Below are positions 23,122-30,564 of a DNA stretch of 49,147 bases, piece after piece. The notes under the pieces were generated by a model. That model was not told the origin of the DNA. It saw only the letters and a list, made by a program, of their open reading frames with translations, and made no database searches. A program made the translations under genes and the position numbers. Each line of letters begins with the position of its first letter. Positions within the stretch are counted from its first letter, which is position 1. This stretch comes from Micromonospora cabrerizensis (lineage in GTDB: Bacteria; Actinomycetota; Actinomycetes; Mycobacteriales; Micromonosporaceae), in NCBI RefSeq assembly GCF_022230955.1, contig NZ_JAKKFI010000094.1, forward strand, positions 1-49,147. Reading direction: 5' to 3'.

Positions 23122-23943
23122 GTGCCCGTCCACCAGATCACCGACCCCGACGACGACCGGATCGCCGACTACCGAGCGCTCACCGACGTCGAACTGCGCA
23201 CCCGCTGGGAGCCGCCGCACGGCCTGTTCATCGCCGAGGGGGAGCTGGTGCTGCGCCGGGCGCTGCGCGCGGGCTACCCGGCCCGGTCGTACCTGGTCGA
23301 CGCCAAGCGGGTCGACCAGCTCGCCGACCTGGACACCGGTGACGCGCCGGTCTACGCCGCGACGCAGGACGTGCTGCAACAGGCCACCGGTTTCCACGTA
23401 CACCGGGGGGTGCTGGCGTCGTTCCACCGCCGGCCGCTGCCGACGGCGGCCGAGGTGCTCGCCGCCGCGCGCAGGGTCCTGATCCTGGAGGACGTCAACA
23501 ACCACACCAACCTCGGGGCGATCTTCCGGGGGGCCGCAGCGCTCGGCATCGACGCGGTGCTGCTGTCGCCGTCCTGCGCCGACCCGCTGTACCGGCGCAG
23601 CGTGCGGGTCAGCATGGGCGAGGTCTTCGCGCTGCCGTACGCGAAGCTCGATCCCTGGCCCACGGGTCTGGAGCAGGTGCGGGACGCGGGCTTCACGGTG
23701 CTCGCCATGACGCCGGCCCCGGACGCCGTACCGATCCAGCGGTTGACCCCGGCGCAGCGGGAGCGGGCGGCGCTGTTGCTCGGCGCCGAGGGTCCCGGCC
23801 TCACCGCGGCGGCCCAGGCGGCCAGCGACGTACGGGTGGTCATCCCGATGCGGCGCGGGGTGGACTCGCTCAACGTGGCAGCCGCCGCGGCCGTCGCGTT
23901 CTGGGAGCTGGGCCGCGACGACCAACCCTCCGACGGCGCGTAA
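23122..23943 (+). CDS. TrmH/SpoU-family RNA 2'-O-methyltransferase
   Basis: A 273-residue SPOUT methyltransferase that 2'-O-methylates rRNA or tRNA using SAM. An N-terminal substrate-binding domain (about 1-110; GLFIAEGELVLRRAL) precedes the SpoU core. Motif 1 is NNHTNLGAIFRGAAALG, motif 2 LLLGAEGPGL, and motif 3 IPMRRGVDSLNVAAAAAV, the knot that binds SAM. The GTG start follows a CAGAAT -10-like hexamer by six bases and has no ribosome-binding site, so the mRNA is probably leaderless. The target nucleotide cannot be told. It is divergent from the TPP-enzyme gene. Confidence 0.9.
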   Translation: MPVHQITDPDDDRIADYRALTDVELRTRWEPPHGLFIAEGELVLRRALRAGYPARSYLVDAKRVDQLADLDTGDAPVYAATQDVLQQATGFHVHRGVLASFHRRPLPTAAEVLAAARRVLILEDVNNHTNLGAIFRGAAALGIDAVLLSPSCADPLYRRSVRVSMGEVFALPYAKLDPWPTGLEQVRDAGFTVLAMTPAPDAVPIQRLTPAQRERAALLLGAEGPGLTAAAQAASDVRVVIPMRRGVDSLNVAAAAAVAFWELGRDDQPSDGA

Positions 23944-23954
23944 TCCGCTTCTAT

Positions 23955-23985
23955 TTGCATGGCCATGCGTCTTGACGCATAATCT
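23955..23985 (+). promoter_or_regulatory. argG promoter with overlapping ARG-box-like palindromes
   Basis: A -10 element TAATCT (23980-23985) lies five bases before the argG GTG. Upstream are the exact palindrome GCATGGCCATGC (23957-23968) and the inverted repeat ATGCGTC-TT-GACGCAT (23965-23980), whose centres are 10 bases apart. TTGCAT/ATGCAT half-sites match ARG boxes bound by ArgR in actinobacteria. Binding would block the -10/-35 region. Confidence 0.65.
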
Positions 23986-23990
23986 TTCCT

Positions 23991-25442
23991 GTGTCCAAGG
24001 TTCTCACCTCCCTGCCCACCGGCGAACGTGTCGGCATCGCCTTCTCCGGCGGCCTCGACACCTCGGTCGCAGTCGCGTGGATGCGCGACAAGGGCGCGAT
24101 CCCCTGCGCCTACACCGCTGACATCGGCCAGTACGACGAGCCGGACATCGGCTCGGTGCCCGGTCGCGCGCTCAGCTACGGCGCCGAGGTCGCGCGACTC
24201 GTCGACTGCCGCGCCGCCCTGGTCGAGGAGGGCCTGGCCGCGCTGACCTGCGGCGCCTTCCACATCCGCTCGGGTGGGCGGGCGTACTTCAACACGACCC
24301 CGCTGGGCCGCGCCGTGACCGGGACCCTGCTGGTGCGGGCGATGATCTCCGACGACGTCCAGATCTGGGGCGACGGCTCGACGTTCAAGGGCAACGACAT
24401 CGAGCGCTTCTACCGGTACGGCCTGCTGGCCAACCCGCAGCTGCGCATCTACAAGCCGTGGCTCGACACCGCCTTCGTCACCGAGTTGGGTGGGCGCAAG
24501 GAGATGTCGGAGTGGCTGCTCGAACGCGACCTGCCATACCGGGACAGCACCGAGAAGGCCTACTCCACCGACGCCAACATCTGGGGCGCCACCCACGAGG
24601 CGAAGACCCTCGAACACCTCGACACCGGCATCGAGACGGTCAACCCCATCATGGGCGTCCGGTTCTGGGACCCGTCGGTGGAGATCCCGACCGAGGACGT
24701 CACCATCGGCTTCGACCAGGGCCGCCCGGTGACGATCAACGGCAAGGAGTTCGGCAGCGCCGTCGACCTGGTGCTGGAGGCCAACGCCATCGGCGGCCGG
24801 CACGGCCTGGGCATGTCCGACCAGATCGAGAACCGGATCATCGAGGCCAAGAGCCGGGGCATCTACGAGGCGCCCGGGATGGCGCTGCTCTTCGCCGCGT
24901 ACGAGCGGCTGGTCAACGCCATCCACAACGAGGACACCCTGGCCAACTACCACAACGAGGGCCGCCGCCTCGGCCGCCTGATGTACGAGGGGCGCTGGCT
25001 GGACCCGCAGGCGCTGATGCTGCGCGAGTCGTTGCAGCGCTGGGTCGGCACGGCGGTCACCGGCGAGGTGACGTTGCGGCTGCGCCGGGGCGAGGACTAC
25101 TCGATCCTGGACACCACCGGCCCGGCGTTCAGCTACCACCCGGACAAGCTGTCGATGGAGCGTACCGAGGACTCGGCCTTCGGCCCGTCGGACCGGATCG
25201 GCCAGCTCACCATGCGCAACCTGGACATCGCCGACTCGCGGGCGAAGCTGGAGCAGTACGCCTCGCTCGGCATGGTCGGCGGCGCGGCCCCGCAGCGGAT
25301 GATCGGCGCCGCGCAGGCGGCCTCCACCGGGCTGATCGGCGCCATGCCGGAGGGCGGCGCGGAAGCCATCGCCTCCCGGGGCGTCGCCTCCGCCGAGGAC
25401 GAGGCACTCGACCGCGCCGCGATGGAGTTCGGCGTCGACTGA
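23991..25442 (+). CDS. argG: Argininosuccinate synthase
   Basis: A 483-residue argininosuccinate synthase that joins citrulline and aspartate using ATP in arginine synthesis. The ATP-pyrophosphatase loop FSGGLDTSVAV is at residues 18-28. Other conserved blocks are GKGNDI-like GSTFKGNDIERFYRYG and TDANIWGATHEAKTLEHLD, the latter typical of the longer E. coli-like type. No other arg gene is nearby, so this is an isolated copy. The GTG start has no ribosome-binding site but is at the expected transcription start of a TAATCT promoter, so the transcript is leaderless and probably ArgR-controlled. Confidence 0.95.
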   Translation: MSKVLTSLPTGERVGIAFSGGLDTSVAVAWMRDKGAIPCAYTADIGQYDEPDIGSVPGRALSYGAEVARLVDCRAALVEEGLAALTCGAFHIRSGGRAYFNTTPLGRAVTGTLLVRAMISDDVQIWGDGSTFKGNDIERFYRYGLLANPQLRIYKPWLDTAFVTELGGRKEMSEWLLERDLPYRDSTEKAYSTDANIWGATHEAKTLEHLDTGIETVNPIMGVRFWDPSVEIPTEDVTIGFDQGRPVTINGKEFGSAVDLVLEANAIGGRHGLGMSDQIENRIIEAKSRGIYEAPGMALLFAAYERLVNAIHNEDTLANYHNEGRRLGRLMYEGRWLDPQALMLRESLQRWVGTAVTGEVTLRLRRGEDYSILDTTGPAFSYHPDKLSMERTEDSAFGPSDRIGQLTMRNLDIADSRAKLEQYASLGMVGGAAPQRMIGAAQAASTGLIGAMPEGGAEAIASRGVASAEDEALDRAAMEFGVD

Positions 25443-25557
25443 GCCGGCTGACCGGCTGGCCGGCTGACTGGCGCTGAGCCGGCTGGCCGGCTCGGCGGGT
25501 GAGTCCGCTGACCTGGCTCGGCGGGTGAGTCCGCTGGCCGGCTCGGCGGCGGCGAGT
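25443..25557 (+). repeat. Degenerate CCGGCTGGCCGGCT and 25-26-bp tandem repeats
   Basis: The argG trailer is built from variants of GCCGGCTGGCCGGCT. It includes a 25/26-base unit beginning GGCTCGGCGGGTGAGTCCGC at 25489 and 25515, with a third start at 25540. No coding or strong hairpin function is evident; it may be a replication-slippage product. Confidence 0.75.
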
Positions 25558-25570
25558 CGAGATCCGGCGT

Positions 25571-25611
25571 CACGGACGGTAGCGTGTCGGCCGTGTTCCC
25601 TACCGTCCGTG
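25571..25611. promoter_or_regulatory. Inverted repeat straddling the pucR start
   Basis: CACGGACGGTA (25571-25581) and its exact complement TACCGTCCGTG (25601-25611) are separated by 19 bases; the arm centres are 30 bases apart. The left arm overlaps a TAGCGT -10-like element (25580-25585) and the right arm lies in the first codons. It looks like an autoregulatory operator. Confidence 0.65.
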
Positions 25612-27362
25612 AGGTCCTCGCCCTGGACCCCGTCCGCCACGGCGCACCGCGCGTGGTCGCCGGAGACGCGGGGCTGGACCGACCCGTCCGCTGGGTGCAC
25701 GTCGCCGAGGTGCCGGACATCGCCACCCTGCTCGGTGGCGGCGAGCTGGTGCTCACCACCGGCATCGGGCTGCCCGGGGACGACGCGGGGCTGCGTGCGT
25801 TCATCGGCGACCTCGCCGACGTCGGAGTCTCCGGGCTCGTCGTCGAGCTGGGCCGCCGCTACGTCAGCGGGGTGCCCCGGGTGATGGTCGCCGCCGCCGA
25901 GCGGCGCGGGCTTCCCCTGGTGGAGCTGCGCCGGGCCACCCCGTTCGTGCGGATCACCGAGGCGGTGCACGCGCTGATCGTCGACGCGCAGCTCACCGAG
26001 CTGCGCGCCACCGAGGAGATCCACCAGCGTTTCAACGACCTGTCCGTCGAGGGCGCCGACGCCGCCGAGGTCATCCGGCAGGCCGCCGAGCTGTCCGGCT
26101 GCCCGGTGGTCCTGGAGAACCTGTCCCGTCAGGTGCTCGGGTACGACCCGGCGGGCGAGAGCGCCGAGCTGCTCCTGGACAGCTGGGAGCAGCACTCCCG
26201 GCGGATCCGGCCGACCGGGCGCACCGCGTACGACCCGGACAACGGGTGGCTCGTGACCACCGTCGGCGCGCGGGGGCAGGACTGGGGGCGGTTGCTGCTG
26301 CGCTGGCCGGCCAGCGGCGACGTGCCCAGCGCCCAGTCCAGCGAGCCGGCCGCCGGCCCGCCCACCCGACTCACCATCCTCATCGAGCGAGCCGCGTCCA
26401 CCCTCGCGCTGGGCCGGCTGATCCGCCGCGACGCCGAAGGGCTGGAACGGCAGATCCACCGCACCCTGCTCACCGCGCTGCTCGACCACTCCCGGCCGGT
26501 GGACGAGGTCGCGCTGCGGGCCAAGGCGCTCGGTGTGGTGCTCGACCGCCGGCATCTGGTCGGCGTGATGGTCCGGCACCGGGTCGAGGACCCGGTCGGG
26601 GAGAGCGGCCCGGAAGCGGGTCAGGCCCGGCTGCGGGACCTCTCCGAGGCCGTCGGCCAGGCACTGCGGGAGGCGAAGCTGACCGCGCTGACCAGCGCGG
26701 TCGACGACAACTCGGTGGGCGCGCTGCTGGCTCTGACCGACCCGGCCGCCGAGGACCGCGCGCTGTCCGCGTTCGCCAGCGCACTCCGTCGGGTACGCCT
26801 CGACTCCGGCGCGGGGCGGGCGACATCCGGTGGCGACGCGCCCCGGTCGACGGCCGGCACCGATCCGTCCCCTGCGCCGTTCGCTGTCGATCTGCACCGC
26901 GGCGCTGCTCCCGGTGCCGTGATCGTGGCCGCCGGGTCCGGGGTGGGGAGCCTGCGCGAGGCCCGCCGGTCGTTGGTCGAGGCTCGGCAGATCGCCGAGG
27001 CGGCCCGGCAGGACCGGCGGGACCTGTCGATCTTCCGGCTACCGCACGTCGGGCTCGCCGGGCTGCTGCACCTGCTTCGCGACGAGCCCCGGTTGCAGAC
27101 CTTCGTCGAACGCGAACTCGGCGCCCTGCTGGAGTACGACGCCCGCCACCCCCGGGAGCAGTTGCTCGACACTCTGCGCGCGTACCTGGAACAGGGGCGC
27201 AACAAGACCGCGGGCGCCGCCGCCGCCCACCTGTCCCGGCCGGCGTTCTACGAGCGCCTGGCCCGGATCGCCCGCATCCTCGACGTGGACCTCGACTCGG
27301 TAGAGGCCTCCCTGTCCCTACACGTAGCCCTACTGGCCCTGGAAGCAGTCCGAACCCCCTGA
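25593..27362 (+). CDS. PucR-family transcriptional regulator
   Basis: About 589 residues. The N-terminal PucR (purine catabolism regulator) domain covers about residues 4-125 (TVREVLAL, VHVAEVPDIATLLGGGELVLTTG). A GAF/GGDEF-like middle region follows, and the C-terminal PucR-type HTH (about 525-580) contains YLEQGRNKTAGAAAAHLSRPAFYERLARI. Family members regulate purine, amino-acid or amine use in response to small molecules. No catabolic genes are adjacent, so the regulon is not evident. I prefer the GTG at 25593 (FPTVREVL) because a -10-like hexamer ends seven bases before it; the GTG at 25584 is the alternative. The inverted repeat around the start suggests autoregulation. Confidence 0.87.
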   Translation: MFPTVREVLALDPVRHGAPRVVAGDAGLDRPVRWVHVAEVPDIATLLGGGELVLTTGIGLPGDDAGLRAFIGDLADVGVSGLVVELGRRYVSGVPRVMVAAAERRGLPLVELRRATPFVRITEAVHALIVDAQLTELRATEEIHQRFNDLSVEGADAAEVIRQAAELSGCPVVLENLSRQVLGYDPAGESAELLLDSWEQHSRRIRPTGRTAYDPDNGWLVTTVGARGQDWGRLLLRWPASGDVPSAQSSEPAAGPPTRLTILIERAASTLALGRLIRRDAEGLERQIHRTLLTALLDHSRPVDEVALRAKALGVVLDRRHLVGVMVRHRVEDPVGESGPEAGQARLRDLSEAVGQALREAKLTALTSAVDDNSVGALLALTDPAAEDRALSAFASALRRVRLDSGAGRATSGGDAPRSTAGTDPSPAPFAVDLHRGAAPGAVIVAAGSGVGSLREARRSLVEARQIAEAARQDRRDLSIFRLPHVGLAGLLHLLRDEPRLQTFVERELGALLEYDARHPREQLLDTLRAYLEQGRNKTAGAAAAHLSRPAFYERLARIARILDVDLDSVEASLSLHVALLALEAVRTP

Positions 27363-27409
27363 AACCCCCGCCCCAGCGGCCCCCGCGCGCCCACCACCCA
27401 CCCTCGCTT

Positions 27410-27470
27410 CGTTGATCATGAAGTTATTGCCACCCTGACCGGCGAGTCGTGTCAATAACTTCATGATCAA
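27410..27470. repeat. GTTGATCATGAAGTTATTG inverted-repeat element, copy 2
   Basis: Arms 27410-27432 and 27450-27470 match over about 20 bases around a 17-base loop. The arm sequence CGTTGATCATGAAGTTATTG is the same as in the copy at 17883. It sits between the convergent pucR and murL stops, in a terminator-like position. Confidence 0.9.
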
Positions 27471-27491
27471 TAGGGCGCGGGTGGGTGGGGG

Positions 27492-28841
27492 TTAGGGGTG
27501 GGTGGGTAGGGTTTTTGCGTAGGTTGGGGGGATGTGGTTGGGGCCGCCGGGGGTGAACACATCCGAGTGGGCCACTGCGGACCAGGCTGTTTCCGGGACG
27601 GCTGCCACCAGGGCCTGGATCACCGGGGCGTCGCGCCACTCGTCCTGTTCGGCCAGCAGACCGAGAGCCACCACCGACTCCTCGACCTCGCCCACGCACT
27701 CGAACGGCTTGTGCCCGTCCACACCCAGCAGTTCGCGGTAGCCGGGGATCTGCGACTCGTCGGCCAGCAGGTCGCCGCCGAAGATGCCCACCACCCGATC
27801 CCGTGACATGAACGGCGCCATGGCCAGGAAGACGAACCGGCACTTCGGGCAGTCACGGCACCAGCGCTCGCTCGCGTCGCGCAGCTTGAACGCGGCGTTG
27901 CAGCTGGTCACCACGTCGTCGTACCGGGTGATCTCGGCGAACAGTCGGGCGATGTGCAGCTCCGACAGTGAGCGCAGCAGCGAGAAGTACGGTTCGGTGA
28001 GGCCGGCGTGCTCGGCCAGCGCCGCCCGCAGCAGCCCCTCCGCCTCGACCCCCTTGGACCACTGGTGGTTGATCTCGTGGCCGTCCCAGACCAGGTTCGG
28101 GTCGGACGCCGAGCGCTCGTTCGACATCACCACCGGGCCCAGCCCGTGCAGCACCGCGGTGGCGACCGCGATCAGCGAGTTGATCGCGGTGACCGGGATG
28201 TGCCCGTTCAGCGCACCGGCCGCGTTCAGGTCGAACAGCACCGGGTCGAGCCGCCGTCGGGCGGCCAGCGGGGTCAGCCCGGACGCCTCGTTCACCGCGA
28301 CGATCACGTGGTTCGGGTTGACCGAGAACGGCACCGGGTCCAGCTCGGCGCTGCGCAGCGCCTCCAGGCTGACGATCGAGTCCTTGCCGCCACCGACCGC
28401 CGAGAGGGGGCGACGGTCGGAGTCGTCGTACACACGCGGGGGCTCCGGCGAGCCGGCCGGGACCTCCGGGCGCAGCTGGAGCACGTGCGGCAGTTGGTTG
28501 CGGTACGCGTACTCGGCGAGGCCCTTGGTGTAGACGGCCGTGACGTAGTCGACGGTGGCCGCGCCCAGCGGCGCCGGCAGCACGAGCCGGGGCGGCGCGG
28601 CGGCCTTGTAGTAACTGACCCCGGCGACGAGGTGCAGCACCTCCAGCACCCGGTTGAGGGTCGCCACCGTCTCGTCCGAGGGGGGCTCCGCCGGCAGGGG
28701 GAGGGTGATCACCTCGGTGAATCGCTGCTCGCCGGTCGGGCCGGTCAGGGCGTAGTCGAACAACACCTCGCCAGTGGCGAAGTCGATCGAGTAGGACGGA
28801 AAGGTGAAGGCGTCCATCCGCCGCAGTTGTCCGTTAGGCAC
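27492..28841 (-). CDS. murL: UDP-MurNAc-L-Ala-L-Glu epimerase MurL
   Basis: A 449-residue protein matching MurL, which epimerises the terminal L-Glu of UDP-MurNAc-L-Ala-L-Glu to D-Glu in an ATP-dependent reaction. The pyrophosphatase-like ATP loop LSAVGGGKDSIVSLEAL is at about 146-162. VVMSNERSASDPNLVWDG and the Cys cluster RWCRDCPKCRF are other landmarks. Its partner MurD2 is encoded divergently, 48 bases away. The GTG start at 28841 lies five bases after a TAGTAT -10 hexamer (28847-28852, minus strand), giving a leaderless transcript; an internal ATG at 28817 is less likely. Assignment is from memory of the family and the MurD2 context. Confidence 0.85.
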   Translation of the reverse strand: MPNGQLRRMDAFTFPSYSIDFATGEVLFDYALTGPTGEQRFTEVITLPLPAEPPSDETVATLNRVLEVLHLVAGVSYYKAAAPPRLVLPAPLGAATVDYVTAVYTKGLAEYAYRNQLPHVLQLRPEVPAGSPEPPRVYDDSDRRPLSAVGGGKDSIVSLEALRSAELDPVPFSVNPNHVIVAVNEASGLTPLAARRRLDPVLFDLNAAGALNGHIPVTAINSLIAVATAVLHGLGPVVMSNERSASDPNLVWDGHEINHQWSKGVEAEGLLRAALAEHAGLTEPYFSLLRSLSELHIARLFAEITRYDDVVTSCNAAFKLRDASERWCRDCPKCRFVFLAMAPFMSRDRVVGIFGGDLLADESQIPGYRELLGVDGHKPFECVGEVEESVVALGLLAEQDEWRDAPVIQALVAAVPETAWSAVAHSDVFTPGGPNHIPPTYAKTLPTHP

Positions 28842-28846
28842 AGGTC

Positions 28847-28852
28847 ATACTA
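28847..28852 (-). promoter_or_regulatory. -10 element of leaderless murL
   Basis: TAGTAT on the minus strand, five bases before the murL GTG. It lies within the 48-base murL-murD2 divergent gap, so the promoters of the two genes must overlap and could be co-regulated. Confidence 0.5.
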
Positions 28853-28889
28853 GTCCGAGCGCGCCCACACACGAGCAAGGAGATCACAG

Positions 28890-30239
28890 GTGCACCTGGC
28901 TGACCTGCGCGGACGCTCTGTGGCCGTCTGGGGTACAGGCCGTGAGGGCGTGGCTGCGGTCACCGCCGTCGCCGCACACGGCCCGGCAAGCCTGGTCGCC
29001 GTGGACGACCGGACGAACTTCCTGTCGCTGCCGTGGGAGGGGTCGGTTGCCCAGGCCGCGCCACTGGTGACCGGCGAGGAGGGTCTTGCGCGGCTGGTCG
29101 GGGCGGACGTGGTGATCCGCTCACCGGGGGTGCCGCAGACGCACCCCTGGATGGGTGAACTGCGCCGACGTGGCATCCCCGTCACTCAGGGCACCGCGCT
29201 GTGGATGGCCGATCATGCGGCCCGCACCGTTGGGGTCACCGGCAGCAAGGGTAAGAGCACCACGTCGAGCCTGACCAGCCACCTGCTGAACGCGGTCGAG
29301 CGACCGAACCTGTTCGGCGGCAACATCGGGGTACCGACGCTGGAACTGCCGGAAGCGGACCTCTACGTACTGGAGCTGTCGAGTTACCAGTGCAGTGACC
29401 TCACCGACTCGCCGCATGTCGCGGTGGTCACCGCCCTATTCCCCGAACACCTGGACGCGCACGGCGGTGAGCGGGAGTACTACCGAGACAAGCTCAACCT
29501 GATCGCACACGACCCGGCGACCGTGGTGGTCAACGGCACCGATCCGCGACTCAACGCAGAGTTGGGTGACCGCCCGGTGACGCGGGCAGGCCTGCCCGAC
29601 ACCACCCACGTCGAGGCCGGACCGGACGGGACGCCCTGGTTCCACCTGGGGGACCAACCTCTCTTCCCGCGGGCGGTGCTGCCGTTGGTGGGCCGGCACA
29701 ACGAGAGCAACCTGTGTGTGGCGCTGGCCGTGCTCGACGCCCTCGACGTCGACGTGGTCGCCCGCAAGGACACCATTGCCGTGGCCATCGCCGAGTTCCA
29801 GGGCCTGGCCCACCGACTCACCGAGATTTCCGACCCGTCCGGCCTCACCTTCGTCGACGACACCCTGGCTACCAGCCCGTACGCGGCGATGCACGCCATC
29901 GACGCGTACGACGGACGGCCGTTGACGGTGATCCTGGGCGGCAACGACCGGGGCGTGGACTACGGCCCGCTCCGCGAGCATCTGGCCGAGCGGGACCTCA
30001 CGGTCATCGGCATTCCGGACAGCGGCCCGCGGATCATCCAGACACTTGCCGGGTTACCGCGGGTGCGTTGCGAGATCGTGGAGGACCTCACGGCCGCGGT
30101 TCGCCAGGCTCGTAAGCTCACACCTGCCGACGGCGTCGTGCTGCTGTCGCCCGCCGCGCCCAGCTATGGTCGGTACCGCAACTTCGAGCACCGCTCGGAG
30201 GCCTTCCTGGAGGCGATCGCGGAGACCGCAGGTCACTGA
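28890..30239 (+). CDS. murD2: UDP-MurNAc-L-Ala:L-Glu ligase MurD2
   Basis: A 449-residue Mur ligase. The N-terminal UDP-binding region is VAVWGTGREG (11-20), the ATP P-loop GVTGSKGKST spans 115-124, and the central domain has LELSSYQCSDL and FPEHLDAHGG. The C-terminal domain has HRLTEI and FVDDTLATSP, ending VLLSPAAPSYGRYRNFEHRSEAF. These fit a MurD-type ligase. Next to murL, it is best read as MurD2, which adds L-Glu rather than D-Glu to UDP-MurNAc-L-Ala. The AAGGAG ribosome-binding site is nine bases before the GTG. A canonical MurD elsewhere in the genome cannot be excluded. Confidence 0.87.
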   Translation: MHLADLRGRSVAVWGTGREGVAAVTAVAAHGPASLVAVDDRTNFLSLPWEGSVAQAAPLVTGEEGLARLVGADVVIRSPGVPQTHPWMGELRRRGIPVTQGTALWMADHAARTVGVTGSKGKSTTSSLTSHLLNAVERPNLFGGNIGVPTLELPEADLYVLELSSYQCSDLTDSPHVAVVTALFPEHLDAHGGEREYYRDKLNLIAHDPATVVVNGTDPRLNAELGDRPVTRAGLPDTTHVEAGPDGTPWFHLGDQPLFPRAVLPLVGRHNESNLCVALAVLDALDVDVVARKDTIAVAIAEFQGLAHRLTEISDPSGLTFVDDTLATSPYAAMHAIDAYDGRPLTVILGGNDRGVDYGPLREHLAERDLTVIGIPDSGPRIIQTLAGLPRVRCEIVEDLTAAVRQARKLTPADGVVLLSPAAPSYGRYRNFEHRSEAFLEAIAETAGH

Positions 30240-30564
30240 CCGCGTAATTCCCGCGGGAAACCCCGTGACCCGCTCGGCGGGAAGTCCGGTGTGGGCACGG
30301 GACCGTGGGACCTCATACCACCGCCGGTGTTCTGCTTCAGTCGGCTTTCGGCGCTCGGCGCTAACCGATATCCGACTTGCCATTGGTGGAGTGCGGTGGG
30401 AATGTCGCCGGAGCTTGAAGAAACGACGAGTTCCTCTGCCACCACAGTTGTGCCCATCGACCTGAAAGGTTGATTGTGGTCGCTCGTGGCCCTACCTAAC
30501 CTGTCTCCGAAACGCATCGCAGATCATCATTGATCAATCGCTGCGAAGGGGAGCTGTCCCAATC
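30240..30564 (+). promoter_or_regulatory. Gene-free gap before the accessory island, with promoter
   Basis: No convincing gene is seen in these 325 bases. A palindrome TTCCCGCGGGAA (30248-30259) just after murD2 may help termination. A promoter-like pair TTGTGG (30474-30479) and TAACCT (30497-30502) with a 17-base spacer precedes the next gene. Its 5' leader would contain a CGCAG...CTGCG repeat (30518-30545) enclosing the palindrome ATTGATCAAT (30529-30538). A GAAGGGGAG ribosome-binding site follows. Base composition becomes visibly more AT-rich here. Confidence 0.5.

Noticed and set aside
25443..25557. A CRISPR array in the repeats after argG
   Set aside because: Units are adjacent without unique spacers; it is a simple tandem repeat.
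23352..26897. An 1181-codon open frame on the minus strand across argG and pucR
   Set aside because: It is antisense to two well-supported genes, has Arg/Gln/His-rich low-complexity composition, and arises from the GC skew of third codon positions.
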